Origin: Azorhizobium caulinodans ORS 571
GTDB lineage: Bacteria > Pseudomonadota > Alphaproteobacteria > Rhizobiales > Xanthobacteraceae
Assembly (NCBI RefSeq): GCF_000010525.1
Contig: NC_009937.1
Coordinates: 1,617,501-1,681,500, forward strand
Direction of reading: 5' to 3'
Length of the DNA: 64,000 nucleotides
Part shown: positions 46,792 through 55,657 of the stretch, piece by piece
Layout of the letters: the number at the start of each line of letters is the position of its first letter
Position numbering within the stretch: position 1 is the stretch's first letter
Program-made: the position numbers and the translations under genes
Notes under the pieces: model-generated
Seen by the model: only the letters and a program-made list of their open reading frames with translations
Database searches by the model: none
Told to the model about the DNA's origin: nothing

Positions 46792-47898
46792 ATGCGCCGG
46801 TTCGTTCTTGCGGCGGTGCTGGGGGCTGCGGCGATCGTCGCCGGTCCCGCACTCGCGCAGCAGAAGGTGGTGAACGTCTATAATTGGTCGGACTATATCG
46901 ACGAGAGCGTGCTGGAGGAGTTCACGAAGGAAACGGGCATCAAGGTCCGCTACGACGTGTTCGACAGCAACGAGGTGCTGGAGACCAAGCTGCTCGCCGG
47001 CAAGACCGGCTATGACGTGGTGGTGCCGTCCGGCTCCTTCATGCAGCGCCAGATCAAGGCCGGCGTCTTCATCAAGCTCGACAAGTCGAAGCTGCCGAAC
47101 CTGCAATATGCCTGGCCCGAGATCACCAAGCGGCTCGCCGTCTATGATCCCGGCAATGAATATGCCGTCAATTACATGTGGGGCACCACCGGCATCGGCT
47201 ACAATGTGGACATGGTGAAGCAGCGCCTTGGCGATGTGCCCATGAACACCTGGGACATCGTCTTCAAGCCGGAGAACCTCTCCAAGCTGAAGGACTGCGG
47301 CGTCTACATGCTGGACGGGCCGGAGGAGATCATTCCTACCGCCATGCGGTATCTGGGCCTCGATCCGGACAGCAAGAAGCCGGAGGACATCACCAAGGCC
47401 GGCGAACTGCTGATGAAGATCCGGCCGTTCATCCGCAAGTTCGATTCCTCCGGCTATATCAACGCGCTGGCGCGCGGCGACATCTGTCTGGCGGTGGGCT
47501 GGTCGGGTGACGTCTTCCAGGCCAAGGCCCGCGCCGAGGAAGCCGCCAAGAAGACCAAGAAGAAGGTTGTGCCCGTGGCCTATGCGCTGCCGAAGGAAGG
47601 CGCGCTGATGTGGTTCGACAATTTCGCCATTCCGAAGGACGCCAAGAATATCGATGAGGCGCTGACCTTCATCAATTTCATGATGCGTCCGGAGATCGCC
47701 GCCAAGAACTCGAACTTCATCTCATACGCCAACGGCAATCTCGCCTCGCAGAAGTTCATCGACAAGGCGGTCCTGGACAATCCGGCCATCTATCCGACGC
47801 CGGAAGTCTTCGCTTTGCTGTTCACCGTGACGACGAATCCGCAGGATGTGCAGCGGGTCATCACCAAGACCTGGAACACCTTCAAGCGCGGCAAATGA
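46792..47898 (+). CDS. potF: Polyamine-binding periplasmic protein (PotF/PotD type)
   Basis: The protein has 368 residues with a Sec signal peptide (MRRFVLAAVLGAAAIVAGPA, cleavage near ALA-QQ). The mature start KVVNVYNWSDYIDESVLEEFTKETG is diagnostic of the PotD/PotF group, and AVNYMWGTTGIGYNVDMV, PEEIIPTAMRYLGLDP, AVGWSGDVFQAKARAEEA and IPKDAKNIDEALTFINFMM follow. Spermidine/putrescine contact residues (Trp in NWSDY, Asp/Trp later) are in place. Its permease and ATPase genes are not in the window. Confidence 0.9.
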   Translation: MRRFVLAAVLGAAAIVAGPALAQQKVVNVYNWSDYIDESVLEEFTKETGIKVRYDVFDSNEVLETKLLAGKTGYDVVVPSGSFMQRQIKAGVFIKLDKSKLPNLQYAWPEITKRLAVYDPGNEYAVNYMWGTTGIGYNVDMVKQRLGDVPMNTWDIVFKPENLSKLKDCGVYMLDGPEEIIPTAMRYLGLDPDSKKPEDITKAGELLMKIRPFIRKFDSSGYINALARGDICLAVGWSGDVFQAKARAEEAAKKTKKKVVPVAYALPKEGALMWFDNFAIPKDAKNIDEALTFINFMMRPEIAAKNSNFISYANGNLASQKFIDKAVLDNPAIYPTPEVFALLFTVTTNPQDVQRVITKTWNTFKRGK

Positions 47899-47920
47899 AA
47901 CGTTCACTCAGGTGAAACGA

Positions 47921-47951
47921 GAAGGGCCGCCGGCATCGCCTGCGGCCCTTC
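47921..47951. terminator. Hairpin between potF and rnhA
   Basis: GAAGGGCCGC and GCGGCCCTTC pair over ten bases with an 11-base loop, between the converging stops of potF (47898) and rnhA (47971). Confidence 0.75.
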
Positions 47952-47970
47952 TTCGAGGTGTGCCCTCAAC

Positions 47971-48423
47971 TCAGGCGACGCGGCCCCCCATCTTGAAGGG
48001 GGCCATGCCGTCGCGGGCGAGCTGGTCTGCGCGCTCGTTCAGTTCGTTGCCCGCGTGGCCCTTCACCCAGTGCCAGGCGATGTCGTGGGAGTGCAGGGCG
48101 GCGTCGAGGCGCTCCCACAGATCCTGATTCTTCACCGGCTTCTTGTCGGCGGTGCGCCAGCCGTTGCGCTTCCAGCCGAACATCCACTTGGTGATGCCGT
48201 TGCGCAGATATTCGCTGTCGGTGTGAAGATCGACCCCGCAGGGCTTCTTCAGCGCTTCCAGCGCCGAGATGGCGGCCATCAGCTCCATGCGGTTGTTGGT
48301 GGTGAGAGCCTCGCCGCCCTTCAGTTCCTTCTCGTGCGGACCGGAGCGCAGGATGGCGCCCCAGCCGCCGGGGCCGGGATTGCCCGAGCAGGCGCCGTCG
48401 GTCCAGATCTCCACCCGGCTCAT
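47971..48423 (-). CDS. rnhA: Ribonuclease HI
   Basis: This 150-residue enzyme hydrolyses the RNA strand of RNA-DNA hybrids. The catalytic set is D9 ([14 protein letters not shown]), E47 ([12 protein letters not shown]), D69 ([17 protein letters not shown]), the His of [17 protein letters not shown] and the final Asp. The start overlaps the thrB stop (ATGA), so it is the last gene of the ispH-thrB-rnhA operon, an order common in Alphaproteobacteria. Confidence 0.97.
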   Translation of the reverse strand: MSRVEIWTDGACSGNPGPGGWGAILRSGPHEKELKGGEALTTNNRMELMAAISALEALKKPCGVDLHTDSEYLRNGITKWMFGWKRNGWRTADKKPVKNQDLWERLDAALHSHDIAWHWVKGHAGNELNERADQLARDGMAPFKMGGRVA

Positions 48424-49385
48424 GCGGCAAGTCCATAGTCGCGGGCGCTGGCTACGGCCCGGTGGAAGCGTAGCTTCCTCAGATATTCCAAGGGGTCTTT
48501 GGGGCGCACGAGGGCGCCTTCCGGCACGTTCAGCCAGTCCACCAGCCGCGTGAGCAGGAAGCGCAGGGCGGCGCCGCGGGCGAGCTGGGGCAGGGCCTCC
48601 ACCTCAGCCGCTTCCATCGGGCGCACCGCCTGGTAGCCGGCGAGCAGCGCCCGACCCTTGGTGGCGTTGAAGGCGCCGTCCGCCTCGAAGCACCAGGCGT
48701 TCAGGCACACGGCCACGTCATAAGCAAAGAGATCGTTGCAGGCGAAGTAGAAGTCGATGATGCCGGAGAGGGTGTCATCGAGGAAGAAGGCGTTGTCCGG
48801 GAAGAGATCCGCATGGATCACACCGGCCGGAAGCGCGGCGGGCCAGTGGGCCTCGTGCGCGGCCAGTTCCTCGGTGATGATCGCCGCAAGGCCGGGATGG
48901 ACCGTATCGGTGCGCGGGCCTGCCGCCTCGAACAAAGGCCGCCAGCCGGACACGGAAAGGGCATTGCGGCGAGTGATCTCGAAGCCCGCACCCGCAAGAT
49001 GCAGTTGCGCCAGCGCGCGTCCGAGCTGTCCGCAGTTGGCGGCGGTGGGCTTGCGCACGGACACGCCGGGAAGGAAGGTCACGATGGCGCAGGGGCGGCC
49101 GGCAAGGGTGCCGAGCATGGTGCCGTCGCGCATGGCCACCGGCTGCGGGCACGAAATGCCGTTCGCCGCCAGATGCTGCATCAGGCCGATGAAGAAGGGC
49201 AGGTCGGCCGGATCGACGCGCTTCTCATAGAGCGTGAGGATGAAGCTCGCGGTCGTGGTCTGGACGAGGAAGTTGGAATTCTCCACGCCCTCCGCGATGC
49301 CGTGATACGAAACCAGTGTGCCGATATCGTAAGCGGCGAGATAATCCGAAAGGCTCGCCGCCGAAACGTCCGTATAGACCGCCAC
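48420..49385 (-). CDS. thrB: Homoserine kinase, aminoglycoside-phosphotransferase type
   Basis: This 321-residue enzyme phosphorylates homoserine for threonine synthesis. It belongs to the choline-kinase/APH fold used by many alphaproteobacteria instead of the GHMP type: [28 protein letters not shown], the catalytic loop [14 protein letters not shown] and the metal Asp in [11 protein letters not shown]. The coupling to ispH (three-base gap) and rnhA (four-base overlap) shows one operon. Confidence 0.95.
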   Translation of the reverse strand: MAVYTDVSAASLSDYLAAYDIGTLVSYHGIAEGVENSNFLVQTTTASFILTLYEKRVDPADLPFFIGLMQHLAANGISCPQPVAMRDGTMLGTLAGRPCAIVTFLPGVSVRKPTAANCGQLGRALAQLHLAGAGFEITRRNALSVSGWRPLFEAAGPRTDTVHPGLAAIITEELAAHEAHWPAALPAGVIHADLFPDNAFFLDDTLSGIIDFYFACNDLFAYDVAVCLNAWCFEADGAFNATKGRALLAGYQAVRPMEAAEVEALPQLARGAALRFLLTRLVDWLNVPEGALVRPKDPLEYLRKLRFHRAVASARDYGLAA

Positions 49386-49388
49386 GCT

Positions 49389-50354
49389 CTACTCCGCCGC
49401 ATCTTCGCGCAGCGCGCGGGGAAGCGGAAAGAACACATCCTCCTGCGCGGCCGTCACCGTTTCCACATCCACGTCGTAACGCTCGGCAAAAGCGTCGATG
49501 ATTTCTTCCACCAGCACCTCGGGCGCCGAGGCCCCGGCGGTGATGCCGAGGCTCTTCAGCTCCGACAGCCGCGACCAGTCGAGGTCGCTCGCCCGCTGGA
49601 CCAGAACCGAGACGGCGCAGCCCTCGCGCTCGGCGGTTTCGCGCAGGCGCTGGGAATTGGAGGAGTTGGGCGCGCCCACCACCACCATGGCGTCCACCTG
49701 CGGCGCCACCTTCTTCACCGCTTCCTGGCGGTTGGTGGTGGCGTAGCAGATGTCTTCCTTGTGCGGCACGGCGATGGTGGGGAAGCGCGCGCGGAGGATG
49801 GCGACAATCTCCGCCGTGTCGTCCAGCGACAGGGTCGTCTGCGTCGCATAGGCGAGATTCTCGGGGTCGGCCGGCGCGATGGTGCGGGCATCCTGCGCCG
49901 TTTCGATCAGCGTCACTGCGCCCTCGGGCAACTGGCCCATGGTGCCGACCACTTCCGGATGGCGGGCATGGCCGATGAGCAGCACGTGCCGGCCCTTCTT
50001 GTGGTGCAACTGCGCCTCGCGATGGACCTTGGTCACCAGCGGGCAGGTGGCGTCGATGGCGAAGAGGTTGCGGGCGGCCGCTGCCTCGGGCACGGACCTG
50101 GGCACGCCGTGCGCGGAGAAGATGACGGGGGCATCGCCGGGCGGCACCTCGTCCAGTTCCTCCACGAAGACGGCGCCCTTCTTGCGCAGGCCGTCCACCA
50201 CATATTTGTTGTGAACGATCTCATGCCGCACATAGACCGGTGCACCGTGCAGCGCGAGTGCGCGCTCCACCGCGTCAATGGCCCGCACCACGCCGGCGCA
50301 GAAGCCGCGCGGCGCGCAGAGCAGGATGCGGAGAGGGGGCTTTTCAGCGGACAT
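49389..50354 (-). CDS. ispH: 4-hydroxy-3-methylbut-2-enyl diphosphate reductase
   Basis: This 321-residue iron-sulphur enzyme performs the last step of the MEP isoprenoid pathway, making IPP and DMAPP. The cluster Cys are in [28 protein letters not shown] and [14 protein letters not shown]; the substrate His are in HEIVHNKYV and IGHARHPEV. The Glu of the TTN/E region and [14 protein letters not shown] are present. It is the first gene of the ispH-thrB-rnhA operon. IPP also feeds hopanoid synthesis. Confidence 0.97.
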   Translation of the reverse strand: MSAEKPPLRILLCAPRGFCAGVVRAIDAVERALALHGAPVYVRHEIVHNKYVVDGLRKKGAVFVEELDEVPPGDAPVIFSAHGVPRSVPEAAAARNLFAIDATCPLVTKVHREAQLHHKKGRHVLLIGHARHPEVVGTMGQLPEGAVTLIETAQDARTIAPADPENLAYATQTTLSLDDTAEIVAILRARFPTIAVPHKEDICYATTNRQEAVKKVAPQVDAMVVVGAPNSSNSQRLRETAEREGCAVSVLVQRASDLDWSRLSELKSLGITAGASAPEVLVEEIIDAFAERYDVDVETVTAAQEDVFFPLPRALREDAAE

Positions 50355-50445
50355 GGGTGTTCCCGGTGTTCACCGGGGACATGGGATGGCAGGGCACATC
50401 CTGTCAAGCGGGCGCCCGGGCAGGGATGGCCCCGGCAGCCTCCCC

Positions 50446-51111
50446 TCAGGCGCGGGCCGCAGCCTCGGGCGCAGCGGTTACGGGGGCTGCAGCGCTGCCG
50501 AGCGCGGGTTCCTCGGTAATGCCGGAGCCGACCGCGAGGAAGCGCGAAGCGCTGTAGCGCAGGTTGCTGGGCGGCGTGATGTCCGCGATGCGGCGCTCTT
50601 CCGGCGCGAAGGTGAAGCCGCTGCGGATGCGGGTGTTGGACACCTTGCGGCGCACCACGCGCACTTCATTGATGGAGGCACGGGCGGCGATGCACTGGCT
50701 CTTGAAGCGGGCGTACTCCACCTCGCTCATCGCTTCCACATGCTGGCTGCCGGGATACATGACGATCCAGGCCGTGCCGCGTTTCGCGGCGACCGTTACG
50801 TCACGGGAATGCTCTTGCATGCGGCGCAGGTAGGCCTGCACGCGGGGCTGATCGAAGCTGCGGGCATTGGCGCGCGCCTCGAGGAAATTGGACATGCCGC
50901 GCGCGGCGCTGACGATCTGACCGACGGCGAGGGACGCCGCCAGGATCATCGGGGAGAAAACACCCTGGAAATGGACCAAAGCGGCACCGAGTCCAACGGT
51001 GACGACGGCGGAACGGGGGGCTTCCGAAATGAAACCGTCGAGGAAATGGCCGACAACGCCGATTTCCTTTTCCCGCAACTCGTCGGCGAGGCTCGTCTTC
51101 GGCGCCAACAT
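50446..51111 (-). CDS. Unknown protein with one or two membrane segments
   Basis: The protein has 221 residues from ATG 51111, which has GGGGAG upstream (a start at 51171 is not supported). Hydrophobic segments occur at about 29-55 (SAVVTVGLGAALVHF) and 58-75 (SPMILAASLAVGQIVSAARG). A hydrophilic part follows with YLRRMQEHSRDVTVAAKRGTAWIVMYPGSQHVEAM. I recognise no family. It lies 91 bases upstream of ispH on the same strand but with its own probable promoter. Confidence 0.65.
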   Translation of the reverse strand: MLAPKTSLADELREKEIGVVGHFLDGFISEAPRSAVVTVGLGAALVHFQGVFSPMILAASLAVGQIVSAARGMSNFLEARANARSFDQPRVQAYLRRMQEHSRDVTVAAKRGTAWIVMYPGSQHVEAMSEVEYARFKSQCIAARASINEVRVVRRKVSNTRIRSGFTFAPEERRIADITPPSNLRYSASRFLAVGSGITEEPALGSAAAPVTAAPEAAARA

Positions 51112-51909
51112 CGTTTCCGCTCCCCAGTTTGCGGCGACCGCGCTCAACCCATCAAGCGAACGTCGCCACACTCAACCCAAAAGGTTAAAACGTCATGCGT
51201 GCTTCAAACATTTCTTGTCGTTGCAAGTTCCCGCGCCGAAAAGACGGCTCGGAAATTTGATGGTACGCTTAAGCAATACTCTCTAGGTTGCACGAGGCTG
51301 GCCATGTGACATGAAGCCCTTGGCTCCTCACACGAGCTTTAGCCTGTCCGGCTTCCTCTCAACGCAACATGTCGGGTTGTAGGGTTCGTCGGCTACAGCC
51401 GGCGTTTTCCAGAAGGGGCTGCAAACCGCGTCTCCGCCTTGCTTGTCCCCGATGGTCCCCACCACCTCCCGGCCCGCGTTAACCCTGCGCGCCGGACGCA
51501 TTGGGAATGTACCATATTGGAGGCTTTGACAAGTGGTTTCCCGGCTCGAAAGCCCGAAGAATTTTGCCGCAGCACGGTGCGGCATCTGAACGCAGAATGA
51601 ATTTTGCCATTCCATAGCGGAATGTGATGGATCGGACCCCTTCCCCAGGCGCATGTCTGTCCGCCTTACCTCCAGAATGGAAGGGATGGGCTCTTCCCCC
51701 GCCCGCCGGCCCCCGAATCGGCCTCGCCTGTTCGCGCGGGCGCCGGGCGCGCAGCAGCATTTGCATCGCGCCGCTCGAAGGCTTATGTTGTGGCATCCCG
51801 GACATTCTGAAGCTCCGTGGCTCGCTTTCCGGGGAACCGGGGCGGACCAAAGGGAAGCCGTATTGTCCGCCGCCCGCGTTTTCCAAGAAAAAGCCAAGAG
51901 GCTGCCGCC
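51112..51909. other. 798-base region without a gene upstream of trcR
   Basis: No frame here looks coding: frames crossing it show shadow composition. There is a small palindrome at 51565-51584 (TGCCGCA and TGCGGCA around GCACGG) and a second at about 51608 (CATTCC-ATAGC-GGAATG); GAATTTTGCC precedes both. The region probably holds a long trcR promoter and leader or an unannotated RNA. Confidence 0.45.
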
Positions 51910-52608
51910 ATGTCCAACACCCCGCTGATGCCGAAGGCGACCGCCGTGTGGCTGGTCGAGAACACGGCGCTCACGTTCGAGCAGATCGGCGACTTCTGCA
52001 AACTTCACCCCCTCGAGGTGAAGGGCATCGCCGACGGCGAAGTGGCGCAGGGCATCAAGGGGCTCGATCCCATCGCCAACGGCCAGCTCACCCGCGAAGA
52101 GATCGACAAGGGCGAGAAGAACCAGAACTACCACCTGAAGCTTCAGGAATCGAAGGTCCGCCTGCCGGAGCCCAAGCGCCGCAAGGGCCCTCGCTACACG
52201 CCGGTGTCCCGCCGCCACGACCGGCCGAACGCCATCCTCTGGCTGCTGCGCAACCATCCCGAGCTGAAGGATGCGCAGATCATCCGCCTCGTGGGCACCA
52301 CCAAGGCGACCATCCAGTCCATCAAGGACCGCACCCACTGGAATTCGGCCCAGCTCGCGCCGATGGATCCGGTCACGCTCGGCCTGTGCAGCCAGATCGA
52401 CCTCGATCTCGAAGTGCAGCGCGCGGCGAAGGATCGGCCCGCGGCGCTCGCCTCCGAGGACCGTGGCGCGACCCTGCTGCCGGCGGACGTCACCACCCAG
52501 CGCCACGAAGACGACGCGCCGTCCTCCGGCCGCAAGGATTCGCTGGATCTGGAGACGGTGTTCGCCAAGCTCGGCGGCGCCCGCAAGAGCGAGGACGAGG
52601 AGGACTGA
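51910..52608 (+). CDS. trcR: Cell-cycle transcriptional regulator TrcR (DUF1013)
   Basis: This 232-residue DNA-associated protein is found almost only in Alphaproteobacteria. The family motifs are MPKATAVWLVENTALTFEQIGDFC, IANGQLTREEIDKGEKN and NAILWLLRNHPELKDAQIIRLVGTTKATIQSIKDRTHWN, which includes an HTH-like segment. In Caulobacter TrcR is linked with the cell cycle. The start is ATG 51910; the earlier start at 51817 adds residues unlike the family. Confidence 0.9.
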   Translation: MSNTPLMPKATAVWLVENTALTFEQIGDFCKLHPLEVKGIADGEVAQGIKGLDPIANGQLTREEIDKGEKNQNYHLKLQESKVRLPEPKRRKGPRYTPVSRRHDRPNAILWLLRNHPELKDAQIIRLVGTTKATIQSIKDRTHWNSAQLAPMDPVTLGLCSQIDLDLEVQRAAKDRPAALASEDRGATLLPADVTTQRHEDDAPSSGRKDSLDLETVFAKLGGARKSEDEED

Positions 52609-52639
52609 TCCTCTTCGCGCGCCTTTGGCCTGAAAAAAG

Positions 52640-52668
52640 AGCGGCGCCTCCCTCGGGACGGCGCCGCT
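52640..52668. terminator. Bidirectional terminator between trcR and usp
   Basis: AGCGGCGCC and GGCGCCGCT form a perfect nine-base stem around 11 bases, with AAAAAA on the left and TTTTCGTTT on the right, between two converging stops. Confidence 0.88.
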
Positions 52669-52682
52669 TTTCGTTTGCTGCC

Positions 52683-53516
52683 TCAGTGGGCGAGCAGCAC
52701 CGGCGCCGTCATGGAGCCGAGGATGTCGCGGGTCACGCCGCCGAAGACCAGTTCGCGCACGCGCGAATGGCCGTAGCCCCCCATCACCACGAGGTCGGCG
52801 CCCTGGTCGGACACTTCATTCAGGATGGCGGAGGAAATGCTTTCGCCGGAGCCGATTGTGAGGTGGCGCAGTTCAGCCGACAGGCCGTGGTGCGCCAGAT
52901 GGCGCTCCAGATCGGCGGCGTTGGGCGTCGCTTCTTCGTTCTCCGAGCGGCGCACGGAGAAGATCACGCGGCTGTCGGCCATATGGAGCAGCGGCAGGCT
53001 TTCGGCGAGCGCACGGGCGCTGGCACGGCTTCCGTCCCAGGCCACCACGACCCGCGAGAGCGAGAAGGGCGGCTTCTGCACATAAGGGACCACCAGCACG
53101 CCGCGGCCCGAATCCATGAGCGCGGATTCCGCCAGCACCTCTTCCGGGCCGGGGCGGTCCGGATCGGGCTGGGCGACCACGGTGAGGTCATAGAGGCGGG
53201 ACAGGTCGCCCACCGCCGCGGCCGCATCGCCGAGCGAGCCCGAGAGGGTGCGCACGTCGTAGGAGAGGCCGTGCTCGCGGGCGAGCGCCGTGAAGGCGCC
53301 GGCAGCCGTGGTCGCCGCCGCTTCATTCTCGCGGATCTGCTGGTCGATGAAGTCGGTGGGGAGGGCGCCCATGTAGAAGGGCGGCACGTCAATCTCGTAG
53401 CTCACCGCAAGGCCGGTGATGTGCGCCTTGCAGGCGGCGGCAAGGCTTGCGGCATAAACGGCCGCGGGATCGCGCTCGCTGCCGAGGGAAAGGTTGACCA
53501 GAATGTCCCGGATCAT
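52683..53516 (-). CDS. Tandem universal stress protein
   Basis: This 277-residue cytoplasmic protein has two UspA domains in tandem: MIRDILVNLSLGSERDPAAV (first, degenerate) and LSRVVVAWDGSRASARALAESLPL (second). The second ends with the ATP-binding loop GGYGHSRVRELVFGGVTRDIL (G-x2-G-x9-G-x-T). The stress signal is unknown. The protein is divergent from the glycosyltransferase gene. Confidence 0.9.
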   Translation of the reverse strand: MIRDILVNLSLGSERDPAAVYAASLAAACKAHITGLAVSYEIDVPPFYMGALPTDFIDQQIRENEAAATTAAGAFTALAREHGLSYDVRTLSGSLGDAAAAVGDLSRLYDLTVVAQPDPDRPGPEEVLAESALMDSGRGVLVVPYVQKPPFSLSRVVVAWDGSRASARALAESLPLLHMADSRVIFSVRRSENEEATPNAADLERHLAHHGLSAELRHLTIGSGESISSAILNEVSDQGADLVVMGGYGHSRVRELVFGGVTRDILGSMTAPVLLAH

Positions 53517-53620
53517 GGGGAAGGCTCTCTCAAAACCGCGTCTAGCGACACGACTTTACCGTAAAGAGCGATCAAAACACCGCCTTGACGCGGCGCAAAT
53601 ATCGGTTTCTCAAAAGGAAA

Positions 53621-53652
53621 ACGCGGCCGCCCCGGGGGAAAGGCGGCCGCGT
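53621..53652 (-). terminator. Strong hairpin with T-run on the minus strand in the usp-glycosyltransferase spacer
   Basis: ACGCGGCCGCC and GGCGGCCGCGT form an 11-base perfect stem around ten bases. On the minus strand it is followed by TTTTCC, the layout of an intrinsic terminator. The gene to the right is transcribed rightward, so there is no known upstream gene for it to end; it may close a small RNA starting between here and 53815. Confidence 0.5.
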
Positions 53653-53815
53653 CGGGTGAGACGTCGGTGGGGGGATCCGATCGTCCCAACCTCCAGAACG
53701 CCCCGGCACGGGTCCGGTTCCCCAGCGCGGTGAAAAATTTTCGCGGGGATCACGCCTGCGGATAAACACATTTAAGCCTTCCCATGGCAGCTTGAGGCCT
53801 CCCCCGGTAATACGC

Positions 53816-54817
53816 ATGACCCCTGACCTCAGCATCGTCGTTCCCTGCTACAACGAGGCCACCGGCCTGCCGTTCTTCCACGAGCGCCTCAGCGCCCATG
53901 CGCGGAAGGTGGCGGAAGCGCGCGGCATGCGTATCGAGATCGTCTATGTGGACGACGGCAGCCGCGACCAGACCGCCGCCGTGGCGCTCGCCCTGAAGCC
54001 TCAGGGCACGGACGTGCAGGTGGTGGCGCTGTCGCGCAACTTCGGCAAGGAAGCCGCGCTGATGGCGGGGCTCGACCACGCCCGCGGCGATGCGCTGCTG
54101 TTCATGGACGGCGACGGCCAGCATCCGCCGGAGATGATCGAGACCTTCGTCGGCCTCTGGAAGGACGAGGGCTATGACGTCGCCTATGCCATCAAGGCTG
54201 ATCGCATGGACGAGCCGGCCGCCCGCCGCACCTTCGTGAAGATCTTCTACTGGCTGCTCAACTTCGGCGCGCAAAGCCGCATTCCCGAGGACGCCGCCGA
54301 CTTCCGCCTGCTCTCGCCCCGCGCCGCTGCCGCTTTGCGGCGCCTGCCGGAGCGCAACCGCTTCTTCAAGGGCCTGTCGAGCTGGATCGGCTTCCGCCAG
54401 AAGGCAGTGCCCTACCGGCCGGCGGCGCGCGAGCATGGCACCTCGTCCTGGAGCTTCCTGCGCCTCCTCGGCCTTTCCATGGAGGGCCTCACCTCCTTCT
54501 CGCCCGCGCCGCTGCGCCTCGCGGGCATGGTCGGCGCGGCGCTCGCCGCCGCCGCCTTCCTCTATGGCTCCTGGATCGTCATAGAGCGCCTGGTCTGGGG
54601 CATTCCCCTGCCGGGCTATCCCTCGCTCGTCGTCGGATTGATGGTCATCGGCGGCGTGCAGCTGCTGGTGATCGGCATCATGGGCGAATACATCGCTCGC
54701 ATTCTGTCCGAAATCAAAGCGCGTCCGGTCTATTTCGTCGCTGATCATGCGGTCCGCCATGCGGAAGCCGCCGGCGACCGTCCGGTCGGCTTGGAGTTGC
54801 CCAAGGCTTTGCCGTGA
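53816..54817 (+). CDS. GT2 glycosyltransferase, DPM1/ArnC-like, membrane-anchored
   Basis: This 333-residue transferase uses a nucleotide sugar and probably polyprenyl phosphate. The motifs are LSIVVPCYNEATGLPFFHERL, IVYVDDGSRDQT and DALLFMDGDGQHPPEMI (DxD). Two C-terminal helices follow (MVGAALAAAAFLYGSWIVIE, LVVGLMVIGGVQLLVIGIMGEY). The start is ATG 53816. The stop overlaps the start of the HpnK-like deacetylase, suggesting the pair acts together, for example on a hopanoid- or lipid-linked sugar. Confidence 0.9.
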   Translation: MTPDLSIVVPCYNEATGLPFFHERLSAHARKVAEARGMRIEIVYVDDGSRDQTAAVALALKPQGTDVQVVALSRNFGKEAALMAGLDHARGDALLFMDGDGQHPPEMIETFVGLWKDEGYDVAYAIKADRMDEPAARRTFVKIFYWLLNFGAQSRIPEDAADFRLLSPRAAAALRRLPERNRFFKGLSSWIGFRQKAVPYRPAAREHGTSSWSFLRLLGLSMEGLTSFSPAPLRLAGMVGAALAAAAFLYGSWIVIERLVWGIPLPGYPSLVVGLMVIGGVQLLVIGIMGEYIARILSEIKARPVYFVADHAVRHAEAAGDRPVGLELPKALP

Positions 54818-55620
54818 AGCGTATTGTCATCTGCGCGGACGACTACGGGATCGCTCCCGGCGTCTCCGCTGCCATCCGTGCCCTGTTGGCGGAGCGGCGC
54901 ATCAACGCCACCTCGGTCATGACCGTGCTGCCTGACCTGTTCGAGGAAGCCGATGCTCTGATGCCGCTCACCAGCGGGCAGGCGAGCATCGGCCTGCATG
55001 TGACGCTGACCGGCAATTTCGAGCCGCTGACCCACGGCTTCAAGGGGGCGACCTTCCCTTCGCTCGGCCGGCTGATGGCCATGTCCTTCGCGCGCCGGCT
55101 GGACCCTGTGAATGTGAAGGCGGAGATCGAGACGCAGTTCCTGGCCTTCGAGGAAGCCTTCGGCCGCCCGCCGGACCATGTGGACGGCCACCAGCATGTG
55201 CATCTGCTGCCCACCATCCGGGAGGCGGTGCTCGAAGTCACCCGCAGCCGGGCGCCCGAGGCCTGGGTGCGCGACTGCACGCCGGCGCCCGGTGCGCTGG
55301 TGGGGCTCGACCTCAAGGGCCGCTACATCGGCTTCCTGGCGCGGGGCTTCGCCGCCGAGGCCAAGGCGCTGGGGCTCGCCACCAACCGGGGCTTTGCCGG
55401 AGCCTACAATTTCAAGATGGGCACCAATTTCGGCCGCCTGCTCACCCAGTTCATTTCCGGGCTGGAGGACGGGGGGGTGGTGATGGTGCATCCCGGCATG
55501 GTGGATGAGGCGCTGGGCAAACGCGATCCGCTCACCTCCCCCCGCGAGGCCGAATATGAGGTCCTCGCCGGCGCCCAGCTGCCGCAGATCCTGCTCGCCA
55601 CCGGAGCGCAGTTGCGCTGA
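54814..55620 (+). CDS. hpnK: ChbG/HpnK-family deacetylase
   Basis: This 268-residue metal-dependent deacetylase of the YdjC fold has VICADDYGIAPGVSAAI (metal Asp pair), SIGLHVTLTG (metal His) and DHVDGHQHVHLLPTIREAV. The HpnK name is used for members in hopanoid clusters; here the partner is the upstream glycosyltransferase, not a full hopanoid cluster, so a role in removing acetyl groups from a lipid-linked amino sugar is possible. The start is GTG 54814, coupled to the previous stop. Confidence 0.85.
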   Translation: MKRIVICADDYGIAPGVSAAIRALLAERRINATSVMTVLPDLFEEADALMPLTSGQASIGLHVTLTGNFEPLTHGFKGATFPSLGRLMAMSFARRLDPVNVKAEIETQFLAFEEAFGRPPDHVDGHQHVHLLPTIREAVLEVTRSRAPEAWVRDCTPAPGALVGLDLKGRYIGFLARGFAAEAKALGLATNRGFAGAYNFKMGTNFGRLLTQFISGLEDGGVVMVHPGMVDEALGKRDPLTSPREAEYEVLAGAQLPQILLATGAQLR

Positions 55621-55657
55621 GTCTCAGGTCTCCGCGCGGCCCCCGCCCGCGGGCACT

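Noticed and set aside
48813-50519. A 568-residue plus-strand frame across thrB and ispH
   Set aside because: Both genes are certain on the minus strand; the plus frame has Arg/Gly/His-rich shadow composition.
51624-53564. A 646-residue plus-strand frame across trcR and usp
   Set aside because: It crosses a terminator and two convergent genes in wrong frames; no domain is visible.
53572-53835. An 87-residue minus-strand frame in the usp-glycosyltransferase spacer
   Set aside because: It reads through a perfect GC hairpin and has Arg/Pro-rich composition; a non-coding transcript is the more likely explanation of the signals there.
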